DNA of 64,000 nt from Nitrosospira sp. NpAV (GCF_000832065.1 NZ_JXQM01000003.1:124001-188000); one strand, 5' to 3'; shown: positions 18,897-28,654, numbered from the stretch's first letter. Notes: generated by a model not told the origin, from the letters alone. Translations and numbers: made by a program.

Positions 18897-19376
18897 ATGA
18901 AAACAATCCTTGCTATCGCCCTGACCTTTATCGCCATCACGACAACAGTGGCGGCGAATGAAATCGATAAACGTCAAATCCTGAACATTAACGAAATGCA
19001 GCGGGATCATGTGCTGACTGAAATGCGGGCCCTGCTAACCGGAACGCAGAATATTCTGGATGCGCTGTTAAGGGAAGATATGGCGGCGGTAGCACGTTAT
19101 GCAGGGTCGCTGGGCATGGGCATGGTCCACAAGGCGGAAGATCATCTCAAGGCGATACTGCCGAAAGAGTTCATGCAGCTTGGCATGTCGGTACATAAGG
19201 ATTTCGACCAGATCGCCATTGACGCGGAATCCCTGAAAGATCCCAAGCACACGCTACGGCAATTGAGCGACTCCATGAAAAAGTGCAATACCTGTCATGC
19301 CGGTTATCAGATTCGCGTCAAGGAGCCAACCGCTCAACCGGAGATGCATCCTTCCCATACTCATCATCAGCATTAG
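18897..19376 (+). CDS. cytochrome c'-like periplasmic protein
   Basis: The 159-residue protein has a signal peptide (cleavage near TTVAANE), a run of amphipathic helices as in a four-helix bundle, and one haem site CNTCH at 130-134 near the C-terminus, the position found in cytochrome c'. The tail after the haem is His-rich (HPSHTHHQH). Family members bind NO or act in electron transfer. The ribosome site is ACAGGAG. It stands alone after rimO. Confidence 0.8.
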   Translation: MKTILAIALTFIAITTTVAANEIDKRQILNINEMQRDHVLTEMRALLTGTQNILDALLREDMAAVARYAGSLGMGMVHKAEDHLKAILPKEFMQLGMSVHKDFDQIAIDAESLKDPKHTLRQLSDSMKKCNTCHAGYQIRVKEPTAQPEMHPSHTHHQH

Positions 19377-20131
19377 GCGGTACAAAACGTCAGCGGTATT
19401 TGACGCAGCAAAGAAGGCTAAAACGGCTGCCGGTGAGTTTATGCGGGTAAAAAATAATCAGGGTCAGGGTAACATTTCATGTTTGGAAAATTACCCCGAT
19501 CCTGATTTTGCTATTGTTATTATTATTCTTCCTGCATTATTATTATTGTTGCCCCTTCCATACTCCCTGTTTCTTTTCCCTGAGTCCAAAAAAATCGGAT
19601 CGGGGTTACCGCTCCCTACAATCCCCTTAGTAAGTCGCGTTGAAGCTTTTTATAATTACCCTACTAGCTTATAAGCAAATCTTATGCCAGTTATTAATAA
19701 TTAATATATAACAGACACCTATCTATATACTTGGGAATAACAAAGACAAAGGATGTAAAAAGTTCCGACACTCGCGCGGGGCGGTATTAGCTGAGGTCCG
19801 GAATGAACGTTTTATGGAAAAAAGCTATAGTGGCGGTGAGATCAACTCATGCATAAGTTGCGGCGAATTGAATATGCTGAATTGGGTCAGGCACGGTGTG
19901 GCGCGGCGCTGATTCTTATCATCAGGTCTTGAGGTAGGCAATGCTTGACCCGAAAACCTTGAATGGGTTCTACTACGAAATACCTGGATGATGATTTGGC
20001 GCCGTTGGAACGCCCGGATCCTATTCGAGCGGATAAAGCGCCTTCACTAGAGGATCTGGCGGAAAGCGGGTGAAGTGAACTACAAAAACCCGATTGCCGT
20101 ATTATGTATCGTTAATTTGACCGGACCAACC
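19377..20131. other. 755-bp region without a convincing gene; REP-like arms
   Basis: No ORF here looks like a protein-coding gene with family support. The first 230 bases contain REP-like inverted arms, listed separately. The middle (about 19660-19745) is very A/T-rich. A small frame at 19963-20073 encodes 36 residues (MGSTTKYLDDDL...) and ends just before a GTG in frame with the mlaE-like gene; it has no ribosome site and I do not count it as a gene. The mlaE promoter should lie in the 3' part. Confidence 0.5.
19456..19605. repeat. REP-like inverted arms (three related copies)
   Basis: AATCAGGGTCAGGGTAA at 19456-19472 pairs with its near reverse complement at 19491-19507 (15 of 17 bases). 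A third related arm, AATCGGATCGGGGTTACC, lies near 19588-19605. Short inverted arms of this kind flank IS200-like REP-associated transposase genes in many proteobacteria. No transposase is present here, so this could be a relic or a stand-alone REP unit. Confidence 0.45.
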
Positions 20132-21265
20132 ATGATGCCGGAAAATCAAGGCAATTCAACCGTATTGCAGCATGTAACCGGCGAGGATGGCATGCCCCGG
20201 TTGATGCTTGCCGGCAAATACACGCTGTCCGCTCTTGGGCAGCGGCTGCATACGCTGCCCGCCGAACTGGCTGCATATGCGGCCGATACCGAATTGCAGT
20301 GGGATCTGACCGGGATCGAGCAAATGGATGACGCCGGGGCAGTACTGCTATGGCGGGCATGGGGCTCGCACCGTCCTTCCCATTTGCTGTTGCGGCCGGA
20401 GCACGAGAGGTTATTCACCCGCATGAAGGAGGCCCCGGCTCCGCCCACCCCTATTCCCCCTGATTTTCTGTGGCCCATCACAAATCTGGGGAAAGCTGTC
20501 TTTTTGCTGTGGGAGCATTTGACCGGCCTCGTCTTACTGATTGGTCAGATACTGCTGGATGTAATATACCTGACAAGTCACCCGGCTCGTATTCCATGGC
20601 GTGAAATTTCAGCGAATCTGTACCGTACCGGCGCACAGGCGCTGGGTATCACCGCGCTGGTCGGATTTCTCATCGGGGTCGTACTGAGTTTTCTGTCCTC
20701 CCGTCAGCTGCAGACATTTGGTGCCGATATATTCATCATAAATATTCTGGGCGTCAGTATTATCCGTGAACTCGGCCCTATGCTTGCCGCGATATTGGTG
20801 GCCGGACGTTCCGGTTCCTCAATGACCGCGCAGCTGGGGGTGATGAGGGTAACCGAAGAGCTCGATGCGTTGACTGTAATGGGGATACCTCATAGTCTGC
20901 GGCTGATCTTGCCGAAAGTCATGGCACTCGGTATAGCGATGCCGCTAGTCGTGTTATGGACCAGCGCCGTCGCGCTGGTGGGAGGAATGGTTGTTGCCGA
21001 AATTCAGCTGGGACTGAGCCATCAGTTTTTTCTGAATAAGCTGCCGGACGTGGTACCGGTTGCCAATCTGTGGCTGGGGCTGGGCAAGGGCGTGGTATGC
21101 GGGATGGTGATCGCGTTGATTTCCTGCCATTTCGGCTTGAGAATCAAATCCAATACCGAGAGTCTGGGCGAGGGCACCACAAATTCGGTCGTGACCGCGA
21201 TCACCGTCGTGATTATCATCGATGCGATTTTCGCCATTGTTTTTTCCAATGTGGGATTAAAGTAA
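20132..21265 (+). CDS. MlaE-type lipid ABC permease with N-terminal STAS-like domain
   Basis: The first about 100 residues resemble a STAS/MlaB domain (MLAGKYTLSALGQRL...LQWDLTGIEQMDDAGAVLLWRAWG), then comes an MlaE permease with conserved GVSIIRELGPMLAAILVAGRSGSSMTAQLG and about five membrane segments. It forms the inner membrane channel of a phospholipid or hydrophobic-compound transporter. Separate MlaB is fused here, as in other Proteobacteria. The start is ATG 20132 or 20135; a GTG at 20075 would add 19 residues. The ATPase gene follows 9 bp after the stop. Confidence 0.9.
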   Translation: MMPENQGNSTVLQHVTGEDGMPRLMLAGKYTLSALGQRLHTLPAELAAYAADTELQWDLTGIEQMDDAGAVLLWRAWGSHRPSHLLLRPEHERLFTRMKEAPAPPTPIPPDFLWPITNLGKAVFLLWEHLTGLVLLIGQILLDVIYLTSHPARIPWREISANLYRTGAQALGITALVGFLIGVVLSFLSSRQLQTFGADIFIINILGVSIIRELGPMLAAILVAGRSGSSMTAQLGVMRVTEELDALTVMGIPHSLRLILPKVMALGIAMPLVVLWTSAVALVGGMVVAEIQLGLSHQFFLNKLPDVVPVANLWLGLGKGVVCGMVIALISCHFGLRIKSNTESLGEGTTNSVVTAITVVIIIDAIFAIVFSNVGLK

Positions 21266-21274
21266 GGGGATCTA

Positions 21275-22078
21275 ATGACGAATGAAGCATGCGTTATCGA
21301 GATCGAAGGGTTGCATACCCGCTTCGGCAGCCACGTAGTGCACGAAGACATTAATCTTTGCATTCATCGCGGGGAAGTGCTCGCCCTGGTAGGAGGCTCC
21401 GGCAGCGGCAAGACCGCCTTGATGCGGCAGATGCTGGGTTTGGAGATGCCGGCCGAAGGCGTTGTTCGGGTTTGTGGCGAGCCCCTGCATGGCCATGACC
21501 GTGAAAAATTGCAATCCATGCGCAACCGCTGCGGAGTGTTGTTTCAAAAAGGCGCGTTATTCAGCGCCCTATCAGTCTATGACAATATCGCGCTGCCGAT
21601 GCGCGAGTTGCGCACGCTGGACGAGGGCATGATACGTGATCTGGTCATGCTCAAACTTAAGATGGTGGATATCGAAACACGTCATGCGAGCAAGATGCCC
21701 GCAGAGCTTTCCGGCGGCATGATCAAACGCATCGCGCTGGCGCGAGCCATAGCCCTGGATCCGGAACTGCTGTTCCTGGATGAACCTACCGCCGGGCTGG
21801 ATCCGGAATTGAGTGAAGGGTTTGTCGAGCTGATCCGGACAATGCGTACCGAGTTGACGCTTACAATTGTCATGGCGACGCATGATCTGGATACACTGGT
21901 GGCACTTTCCGATCGCGTGGCCGTCCTGGCGGACCAGCGCATCGTGGCGCTGGGTAGTCTGCGGGAGGTTGTGGGTACGGATCATCCCTTCATAAAAAAC
22001 TTTTTCCGCGGCGAGCGTGGCCGGAAAGCGTTGGGATGCACCGGCGATGCGCTCGAAAGCACCAGCGACGTTTTATAG
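21275..22078 (+). CDS. MlaF-type ABC transporter ATPase
   Basis: The 267-residue ATPase has Walker A GGSGSGKT at 40-47, the signature ELSGGMIKRIALARA and Walker B LLFLDEPTAGLDPE, closest to the MlaF/Ttg2A group that energises MCE lipid transporters. AAGGGGA precedes the ATG. It partners the upstream MlaE-like permease and downstream MCE protein. Confidence 0.92.
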   Translation: MTNEACVIEIEGLHTRFGSHVVHEDINLCIHRGEVLALVGGSGSGKTALMRQMLGLEMPAEGVVRVCGEPLHGHDREKLQSMRNRCGVLFQKGALFSALSVYDNIALPMRELRTLDEGMIRDLVMLKLKMVDIETRHASKMPAELSGGMIKRIALARAIALDPELLFLDEPTAGLDPELSEGFVELIRTMRTELTLTIVMATHDLDTLVALSDRVAVLADQRIVALGSLREVVGTDHPFIKNFFRGERGRKALGCTGDALESTSDVL

Positions 22079-22087
22079 GGAGTTGTT

Positions 22088-23008
22088 ATGGAAAACCGTG
22101 CCCATGCCCTTACGGCGGGTTTGTTTGTAATTTTTCTGAGTGCGGCTGTCGCGGCGGTTGCCATGTGGTTCAGCGGAGGTGCCGTCACGCGTGACAAGTA
22201 TCTGCTGGTATCGGAATTCCCCGTTAACGGACTCAACCCGCAGGCGGTGGTGCGTTATCGTGGAGTGAGCGTCGGTAAAGTAGAGAATATCCGTCTGGAT
22301 GCGGATAATCCGCATTTGATTTTAATCCGCATTGCCGTGGATCGAGACCTGGCACTGACCAAAAATGTATACGCGCAGCTTGGCTATCAGGGCTTGACAG
22401 GCCTTGCATTCGTGCAGTTGAACGACGACGGCAAGCAAGCTGAACGATTGGCAACTGACGCGGACAATCCCGCGCAGATTCCCTTTCGTCCCTCCGCGCT
22501 GGATAGTATAGCCGAGTCGGGGCAACGCCTGCTCAGCAATGCAAACGGATTGACGGAGCGTTTGAATCTGCTGCTTAGCGATCAGAACCAGGCGCGATTT
22601 TCACACATTCTGGAGAACACAGCGGGTCTAACAGGCCGTTTGCGCAGCACCGTCAGCCAACTGGAACCCGGACTCAAATCCTTGCCTGGTCTCGCAGCCG
22701 ATGCGAGTTCGGTACTGAAGCATACCGATCAACTGATAATTGATCTTAACCAGATCACGACGAAAATTAACCAGCGGGATGGCCCAGTCGACAGCTTGTC
22801 TCATACAGCCGGAGAACTGACCGACACCATGCATAAACTGCGGGAAGCAACTGAAGGCATCACTCGTAATTCCCGCAGCATTGATCGCTTTCTTATGCAA
22901 CTCGAAGAACAACCCCGAAGTTTACTGTTCGGCAAATCGCCACCGCCGCCGGGTCCGGGAGAAGATGGTTTTGTATCACCCCCATCACCTCAGGGAATTT
23001 CCAAATGA
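22088..23008 (+). CDS. MCE (MlaD) family substrate-binding protein
   Basis: The 306-residue protein has one N-terminal membrane helix (about 10-31), an MCE/MlaD domain (about 39-120; VNGLNPQAVVRYRGVSVGKVENIRL and the LGYQGLTGLAFVQL block), then a helical region and a Pro-rich tail (SPPPPGPGEDG). MCE proteins form hexameric tunnels that carry lipids between membranes. It is longer than E. coli MlaD (about 183 residues) and more like single-MCE proteins with a helical needle. Its stop overlaps the next start (ATGA). Confidence 0.9.
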   Translation: MENRAHALTAGLFVIFLSAAVAAVAMWFSGGAVTRDKYLLVSEFPVNGLNPQAVVRYRGVSVGKVENIRLDADNPHLILIRIAVDRDLALTKNVYAQLGYQGLTGLAFVQLNDDGKQAERLATDADNPAQIPFRPSALDSIAESGQRLLSNANGLTERLNLLLSDQNQARFSHILENTAGLTGRLRSTVSQLEPGLKSLPGLAADASSVLKHTDQLIIDLNQITTKINQRDGPVDSLSHTAGELTDTMHKLREATEGITRNSRSIDRFLMQLEEQPRSLLFGKSPPPPGPGEDGFVSPPSPQGISK

Positions 23009-23658
23009 GAAAATTGCTAGTTCCAATTCTTGCAATGATATTGCTCGCTGGATGCGCAGCCCCCCGCACTCAGATACCCACGGCAATATATGATTTTGGC
23101 CTGGAGCGGCCATCCGCTGCATCCAGCGCCGCCGATCCGTCATCCAGCGGACCACGTCTATCGGCAAGCTTGTTGGTGGCGGCAACGTCCCCTGCTTGGC
23201 TGGATAACCCGGCAATCCAGTATCGTCTGCTATATCACGACCGCGCGCGATCATATACCTATGCAAGCAGCCGCTGGGCGGCGGCGCCAGCGACCTTGCT
23301 CACGCAGCGGATCAAGGATCGCATCGCCGGCGTCAATAATGACGGAGTGGTCGGCGCCAATGACGGTGTGCGGGCGGACTATGCATTGCGCCTCGAACTG
23401 GAAGAGTTCACGCAAGCATTCGATACGCCCCACCAAAGCCGCGCTGTAATCAAGTTGCGCGCCAGTCTCATCCAGCGCAGCACGCGTTCGTTGCTGGCAC
23501 AGCGTAGCTTCGGTGTGGAGGAAGCAGCACCGGATGCCACCGCTGCGGGCGCCGTGCGCGCCCTGAGCGAAGCGAGCGACAAACTGATCGAAAATCTGAT
23601 TAACTGGCTTGCGGAGAAATTACCGGATGAAACGAAAGAATCGTCGCAGAATCCTTAA
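23005..23658 (+). CDS. ABC-type transport auxiliary lipoprotein (PqiC-like)
   Basis: The 217-residue lipoprotein has lipobox LLAGC (Cys17) and resembles the ABC_trans_aux/PqiC family, which sits at the end of MCE operons and links the transporter to the outer membrane. Typical blocks are IQYRLLYHD...RSYTYASSRWAAAPATLLTQRI and a final helical part. It overlaps the MCE gene by 4 bp and ends 14 bp from the convergent DUF4197 gene. Confidence 0.87.
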   Translation: MRKLLVPILAMILLAGCAAPRTQIPTAIYDFGLERPSAASSAADPSSSGPRLSASLLVAATSPAWLDNPAIQYRLLYHDRARSYTYASSRWAAAPATLLTQRIKDRIAGVNNDGVVGANDGVRADYALRLELEEFTQAFDTPHQSRAVIKLRASLIQRSTRSLLAQRSFGVEEAAPDATAAGAVRALSEASDKLIENLINWLAEKLPDETKESSQNP

Positions 23659-23672
23659 CCTTGATGGCTTCT

Positions 23673-24353
23673 TCATTTCAATGATCCAAATACTTTTTGC
23701 AGAACCTTGCTATCCTGACCCATTGGATCTTGACGAATGATGGCTTCCTCTTCCGCCATCATCAGATAGATGCCGTCCAGCGTTTTTTGTGCAACGTACC
23801 CCTCAATGTTTGCATATTTTTCCGCTACCACGCCAAACTTCCCGCCTTTCCGAACGAAATCATTATATTTCTTGGCCAGATCCACCTGGCTTGTTGCGTT
23901 TTTCACAATGGCCGGAAATTCTTGGGCAAGCTCCTCCGAAGTAGCGGTACGAAAGTACTGCGTGGCGGCATCGCCACCACTGGCAAGAATCTTCTTGGCG
24001 TTCTCTACAGGCATTTTTTCCACCGCATCCACCATCAGCGCCCTGGCATCAGCGGCCGTCACTTCCGCTACGCGATTCATGGTCACGATCAAACCGTCAG
24101 CGTGCTTACTTGCTCCTAAAGTGCGCATAACGCCTTCCACTTTTTGTAGCGCGCTGGGTAAGGAAATTTTAACTTTGGGGTTCTCAAGAAATCCGTTCGC
24201 AACACCCAGTCTGTCCACCGCCGCGTTAACACTCTGAGTAAGTGCTTGCTTCAGGCCCTCGACCGCCTCTTCATCGGATAGCGCGTCGATTCCCGCAGCA
24301 AAGGCAGGCATGGAAACCAGACACCAGACAAAGATAGCAGTAATGGTACGCAT
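23673..24353 (-). CDS. DUF4197 family exported protein
   Basis: The 226-residue protein has a signal peptide (cleavage near PAFAAG) and is otherwise helical. Blocks such as LTQSVNAAVDRLGVANGFLENPKVKISLP and FRTATSEEL match the DUF4197 family of unknown function in proteobacteria. It stands between the lipid transport operon (convergent) and lipA. It is probably periplasmic. Confidence 0.85.
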   Translation of the reverse strand: MRTITAIFVWCLVSMPAFAAGIDALSDEEAVEGLKQALTQSVNAAVDRLGVANGFLENPKVKISLPSALQKVEGVMRTLGASKHADGLIVTMNRVAEVTAADARALMVDAVEKMPVENAKKILASGGDAATQYFRTATSEELAQEFPAIVKNATSQVDLAKKYNDFVRKGGKFGVVAEKYANIEGYVAQKTLDGIYLMMAEEEAIIRQDPMGQDSKVLQKVFGSLK

Positions 24354-24417
24354 GGATGCAACTCCCGTTGAGCGCCTTGGTCGATTATCCTTGAGATCCT
24401 TATCCGTTTATGAATGA

Positions 24418-25362
24418 CTATGCTATGCCCGCTTCGTGCGCCTGCTGATCGGCATGATAACTGGAGCGCACCATCGGACCACAGGCAGCGTTGCTATAAC
24501 CCATTTCTATTGCCGCACGCTCGAATTCGTTGAACCCTTCCGGCGGTACGTAGCGCAATACGGGTAAATGACCGATGCTGGGCTGCAGGTATTGTCCAAT
24601 TGTGAGCATCTCGACATCATGGCGGCGTAAATCACGCATCACCTCAAGAATTTCCTCATCGGTTTCCCCAAGACCCAGCATTAATCCGGATTTAGTGGGG
24701 ATTTCCGGGAAATGCGCCTTGAAGTCTTTCAACAACTTGAGCGAATGCATGTAATCCGCGCCGGGGCGGCACTGCTTATAGAGTCGGGGTACCGTTTCAA
24801 GGTTATGATTCAAGACGTCAGGCGGGCAGGCGAATAATTTGTCCAATGCAACTTCCAGTCTGCCACGAAAATCCGGTACAAGAATTTCAATTTTTGTCCG
24901 CGGCGAATGGGCACGGACTTCACGGATGCAATCCACGAAATGCTGTGCGCCGCCGTCACGCAAATCATCGCGGTCAACACTGGTTATGACGACGTATTTC
25001 AGCTTCATCGCGGCAATGGATTGCGCGAGATGCAAAGGTTCCTCTGCATCCGGCGGCGAGGGTTTGCCATGCGCCACATCGCAGAAAGGACAACGGCGGG
25101 TGCAAAGATCGCCCAGAATCATGAAGGTAGCGGTGCCTTTACCAAAACACTCGCCGATATTGGGGCAGGAGGCCTCTTCGCAAACAGTATGCAGTTTCTG
25201 CTCCCGCAAAATTCGCTTGACCTCATGAAACCCCTGACTATTGGAAGAGCGCACACGAATCCATGATGGCTTACGCAATACCTCACTTTGAGATTGCGGC
25301 ACAATTTTGATGGGGTTGCGGGCGGTTTTAGCCGCGCCTTTCTGGCGGGTTTCAATTGTCAT
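24418..25362 (-). CDS. lipA: lipoyl synthase
   Basis: The 314-residue radical-SAM enzyme has the LipA auxiliary cluster motif with C61, C66 and C72, and the SAM cluster motif CTRRCPFC (C87, C91, C94). The C-terminal VRSSYHAD supplies the Ser ligand. It inserts two sulfurs into protein-bound octanoyl groups to make lipoyl cofactor. It is the last gene of the dacC-dat-ybeD-lipB-lipA run. Confidence 0.97.
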   Translation of the reverse strand: MTIETRQKGAAKTARNPIKIVPQSQSEVLRKPSWIRVRSSNSQGFHEVKRILREQKLHTVCEEASCPNIGECFGKGTATFMILGDLCTRRCPFCDVAHGKPSPPDAEEPLHLAQSIAAMKLKYVVITSVDRDDLRDGGAQHFVDCIREVRAHSPRTKIEILVPDFRGRLEVALDKLFACPPDVLNHNLETVPRLYKQCRPGADYMHSLKLLKDFKAHFPEIPTKSGLMLGLGETDEEILEVMRDLRRHDVEMLTIGQYLQPSIGHLPVLRYVPPEGFNEFERAAIEMGYSNAACGPMVRSSYHADQQAHEAGIA

Positions 25363-25478
25363 GACAAAATGATCTCATTCCTCGATAAGGGGTATAGCCA
25401 AAAATCCGTATTTGCGAGTACCGTATCTTGCGAATTAGCTCTTTAACTTGGCGTTATCAAATATTTTTGTTGAATTCT

Positions 25479-26147
25479 TCAAATCCCCAGTCCTATTTGC
25501 AGCTTGCCGGCAAGTTTTTCGCTCAGTTTATCCAGTCCGGCGGCTACTCCGAGATCTTTGCTTTGCGTTACCTGCAAGCCTGCGTAACCGCAAGGATTAA
25601 TTGCGGCGAACGGACTCAGATCCATGTCTACATTGAAAGCCAAGCCATGGTAACAATAGCCATTTTTTATTTTCAACCCCAATGCCGCGATCTTCGCGCC
25701 CTCCACATACACACCCGGCGCCTCCACGCAACCTTCTGCAACAATTCGATAATCCCATAGCAAGTCTACCACGGCCTCTTCCATTTTCCTGACCAAGCCG
25801 CGCACACCGAGCTTAAGGCGGCGCATGTCGAGCAAAAGATAGGCGACAATTTGACCGGGACCGTGGTACGTAATTTGTCCGCCACGATCTGTCCGAACGA
25901 CAACAATGCCGTTGTTATACAGCAAATGTTCCGGCTTGCCTGCTATGCCTTGAGTATAAACCGGCGGATGCTGCAATAGCCAGATTTCATCCGGTGTATT
26001 CTCGGTGCGGGATGCCGTGAAATCTTTCATCGCTTGCCAGGTGGGAAGATAGTCCGCCAAGCCGAGATGCCTGACTTTAGCGCTTGAACCCAGAATCTGG
26101 GCCGGCCACTCATTTATTTGTTTAACGTTATGATTCACAGCCACCAT
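25479..26147 (-). CDS. lipB: octanoyl-ACP:protein N-octanoyltransferase LipB
   Basis: The 222-residue enzyme has the LipB motif [12 protein letters not shown] at 88-99, catalytic Lys152 (GAKIAALG) and catalytic Cys186 (NPCGYAG). It transfers octanoate from acyl carrier protein to lipoyl domains, making the substrate of LipA encoded 116 bp downstream. The first about 25 residues are not conserved, so the start could be later. Confidence 0.96.
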   Translation of the reverse strand: MVAVNHNVKQINEWPAQILGSSAKVRHLGLADYLPTWQAMKDFTASRTENTPDEIWLLQHPPVYTQGIAGKPEHLLYNNGIVVVRTDRGGQITYHGPGQIVAYLLLDMRRLKLGVRGLVRKMEEAVVDLLWDYRIVAEGCVEAPGVYVEGAKIAALGLKIKNGYCYHGLAFNVDMDLSPFAAINPCGYAGLQVTQSKDLGVAAGLDKLSEKLAGKLQIGLGI

Positions 26148-26197
26148 ATCCGGGAAGCCTATCCGTAAGTTATTGAAGGTTCAGGTTCGCGCAATGC

Positions 26198-26569
26198 TCA
26201 AAGTGCCATGACCACCATCGGGTGATCGCACAGTTCTTGATATAACGCATCCAGTTGCTCACGGGAAACGGCACGAATTGTGCAGGTTAGACTCAGATAC
26301 GTATTCTTTCTGCTGAATTTAACCTCCAGACCTGCTTCATCGAAATCCGGGGCATGGCGTTTCACAATCATCAGCACCACTTGGATAAAATCTTGCCTCC
26401 CATCATCCGCCGAAATAGCGGTAACAGCATCATCCAGGGCATAAGATGGAGTAGCCTCACATTTCCGGTCAACGACCGGCTTCACCGGTAAACCATCCAC
26501 GCGCCCCATTATCTTGATGGGAAAATCGCAGGGATATTCGATTAAGGAGGATTCCACGGTGCTTTCCAT
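26198..26569 (-). CDS. ybeD: YbeD/DUF493 family protein
   Basis: This 123-residue protein matches the YbeD family. The core is ESLIEYPCDFPIKIMGR-like at the N-terminus and YLSLTCTIRAVSREQLDALYQEL at the C-terminus, an ACT-like alpha/beta fold. Family members are often encoded next to lipB and are proposed to regulate lipoate or carboxypeptidase functions. An insert (about 33-50) makes it longer than the 87-residue E. coli protein. It lies between dat and lipB. Confidence 0.85.
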   Translation of the reverse strand: MESTVESSLIEYPCDFPIKIMGRVDGLPVKPVVDRKCEATPSYALDDAVTAISADDGRQDFIQVVLMIVKRHAPDFDEAGLEVKFSRKNTYLSLTCTIRAVSREQLDALYQELCDHPMVVMAL

Positions 26570-26593
26570 GAACGGAGAACGTTAGGGTCACAT

Positions 26594-27460
26594 TTAAAAT
26601 GCTGAAACATTGGCATTGCCCCGCATTACGGTACTCTTGTAATTCTGGTAGAGTTGGTGCAGCAGCGTGAACATTGTTCCCGGTTTACCGTCCCCCACCG
26701 GCTTGTCGTCGAGACGAGTGATGGGCATGATTTCTTTGGTTGAAGATGTCAGCAGGATTTCCTCGGCGGTACGCACTTCGTATTCGGACACTTCCCTCAC
26801 TTCGTGGGGGATCTCATTGGCGGCCGCAAGTTCAAGCACAACATCATAGGTAATTCCCGGCAACATCAAATGATTCTTTGGCGGAGCCAGCAATATTCCT
26901 TCTTTTATCACAAAAATATTGCTGGCCGCGCCCTCGGTCATAAAGCCTTCCCGCAGCAGCACTGTTTCTATTGCACCCACATCAGTCGCCATTTGCCGTA
27001 ATAACACATTGGGCAGCAACGAAATTGCCTTGATATCGCAGCGTAGCCATCGATTGTCGTTGGCCGTGATGGCGGCAACGCCAGTAGCAAGCAACTCTTC
27101 CGGCGGCGCCAGCAGGGGATTACTCATGATGAATACCGTTGGCATGACACCCTTCGGAAAGGCATGCTCGCGCCTGGCCACGCCACGAGTAACGTGCAAG
27201 TATAAAGATTGGTCGTCGCTCTCGTTGCCAGCGATTATTTGTTCCAATAACTCGCTCCATTTCTTGTCGGAGTGCGGATTTGACAAGCGAATACCATCCA
27301 GGCTGTGCTGCAAGCGGAGCAGGTGCTCAGCCAGACGAAAAGGCTTGCGGGAATATACGGGGATCACTTCGTACACGCCGTCACCAAAGATAAAACCCCT
27401 ATCCAGCACCGGAATGCGGGCTTCCTCGATAGGCATAAAATCACCGTTGAGATAAATCAT
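26594..27460 (-). CDS. D-amino acid aminotransferase (class IV PLP enzyme)
   Basis: The 288-residue fold-type IV enzyme has the PLP Lys at 144 (CDIKAISLLPNVL) and the PLP-binding segment EGFMTEGAASNIFVI. CDIK followed by a Leu-rich stretch is typical of D-alanine transaminase rather than branched-chain enzymes. It would interconvert D-Ala and D-Glu with their 2-oxoacids for the cell wall. The position next to a D-Ala-D-Ala carboxypeptidase supports a role in recycling D-Ala. Confidence 0.9.
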   Translation of the reverse strand: MIYLNGDFMPIEEARIPVLDRGFIFGDGVYEVIPVYSRKPFRLAEHLLRLQHSLDGIRLSNPHSDKKWSELLEQIIAGNESDDQSLYLHVTRGVARREHAFPKGVMPTVFIMSNPLLAPPEELLATGVAAITANDNRWLRCDIKAISLLPNVLLRQMATDVGAIETVLLREGFMTEGAASNIFVIKEGILLAPPKNHLMLPGITYDVVLELAAANEIPHEVREVSEYEVRTAEEILLTSSTKEIMPITRLDDKPVGDGKPGTMFTLLHQLYQNYKSTVMRGNANVSAF

Positions 27461-27511
27461 GATGGCCCTTGAGAATAAAATCGGTAATGGGACGCATGCG
27501 TGCTAATTTCG

Positions 27512-28654
27512 CTAATTGAACAACAGCCGTATGCTATCCCAGGCACGACCAAAAAAATTTGCCGCACTCACGGTTTCCAACGCCACTAGCGGATACTCCG
27601 CCATAAGCTTGTCATTAAGCGTGAACTTCACCACCCCTACTTTTTGTCCCGCACTGATGGGAGCAATCAAAGGCTGCTTGTATTCCATGCTTGCCTTCAG
27701 CTTATCGGCCTGGCCTTTCTGGAGCGAGAAATAAACGTCATGCCCGAATCCCGTCTTGAGCTTGTCCTGCGAGCCTTTCCATAGCTGGATGGCTGTCACT
27801 TCACGTTCCTTTTTATACAGGTGGACGGTATCGTAAAACTGGAACCCGTAGTTCAACAGACGCTGGCTTTCGATGGTACGCGTATTATCGGAGACGGTCC
27901 CCATCACCACCGAAATCAACCGCCGGTCGCCGCGTTTGGCGGATGAAATAAGGCAATAACCGGCGGCTTCAGTATGACCTGTCTTGAGGCCATCGACGTT
28001 GGGGTCCAGCCACAACAGACGGTTGCGATTGGGCTGCGTGATCTTGTTGTATGTATATTCCCGTAACGAATAAAGCGGATAATATTCCGGAAAATCACGA
28101 ATCATGGCTGCCGCCAGTAAAGCGAGATCATGAGCGGTAGTATAATGCTCCGGATGCGGGAGTCCGGTAGAATTGGCGAAGCGTGTGTTCTTCATCCCCA
28201 ACCGGGCCGCTTCCTTGTTCATCATCTGCACGAAGGCATCCTCTGAACCGGCGACAGCTTCCGCCAGCGCTATGCAGGCATCATTACCGGACTGTACGAT
28301 CATGCCGCGCATTAATTCATCAACCGTCACCGGTCTGTTGGGTTCAATGAACATGCGGGACCCTTGCGCGCGCCAGGCACGGTCGGACACCATCACGGTT
28401 TGCGTCAAAGTGATCCGTTTCTGCAGAAGGGCTGAAAAGACGACATGGGCTGTCATCAGCTTGGTAAGCGACGCGGGTTCCACGCGCTCGTATCTATTCA
28501 AGCTGGCTAAAGTTTGACCGCTCTGAAAGTCGGCGAGAATATAGGATTTGGCGGCTACTGATAGGGGAGGTTGCGGCGTCACATCGGACCTGGGTTGCTG
28601 GGCAACCACGGGAAGCGCTAAACAGCATAGTAATAGCGAGAATAAACGTTTCAT
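27512..28654 (-). CDS. dacC: D-alanyl-D-alanine carboxypeptidase (PBP5/6 class)
   Basis: The 380-residue low-mass penicillin-binding protein has a signal peptide (cleavage near VVAQQ) and the three active-site motifs SLTK (62-65), SGN (122-124) and KTG (224-226), a C-terminal beta domain, and an amphipathic C-terminal helix (FFGRAWDSIRLLFN) as membrane anchor. It trims the terminal D-Ala of peptidoglycan stem peptides. I chose the ATG at 28654; an upstream reading frame to 28711 lacks a signal peptide. It is the first gene of the run through lipA. Which PBP5-like paralogue it is cannot be told. Confidence 0.92.
   Translation of the reverse strand: MKRLFSLLLCCLALPVVAQQPRSDVTPQPPLSVAAKSYILADFQSGQTLASLNRYERVEPASLTKLMTAHVVFSALLQKRITLTQTVMVSDRAWRAQGSRMFIEPNRPVTVDELMRGMIVQSGNDACIALAEAVAGSEDAFVQMMNKEAARLGMKNTRFANSTGLPHPEHYTTAHDLALLAAAMIRDFPEYYPLYSLREYTYNKITQPNRNRLLWLDPNVDGLKTGHTEAAGYCLISSAKRGDRRLISVVMGTVSDNTRTIESQRLLNYGFQFYDTVHLYKKEREVTAIQLWKGSQDKLKTGFGHDVYFSLQKGQADKLKASMEYKQPLIAPISAGQKVGVVKFTLNDKLMAEYPLVALETVSAANFFGRAWDSIRLLFN

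Noticed and set aside
19963-20073. 36-codon ORF in front of mlaE
   Set aside because: No ribosome site and no recognisable family; kept only as a remark in the intergenic entry.
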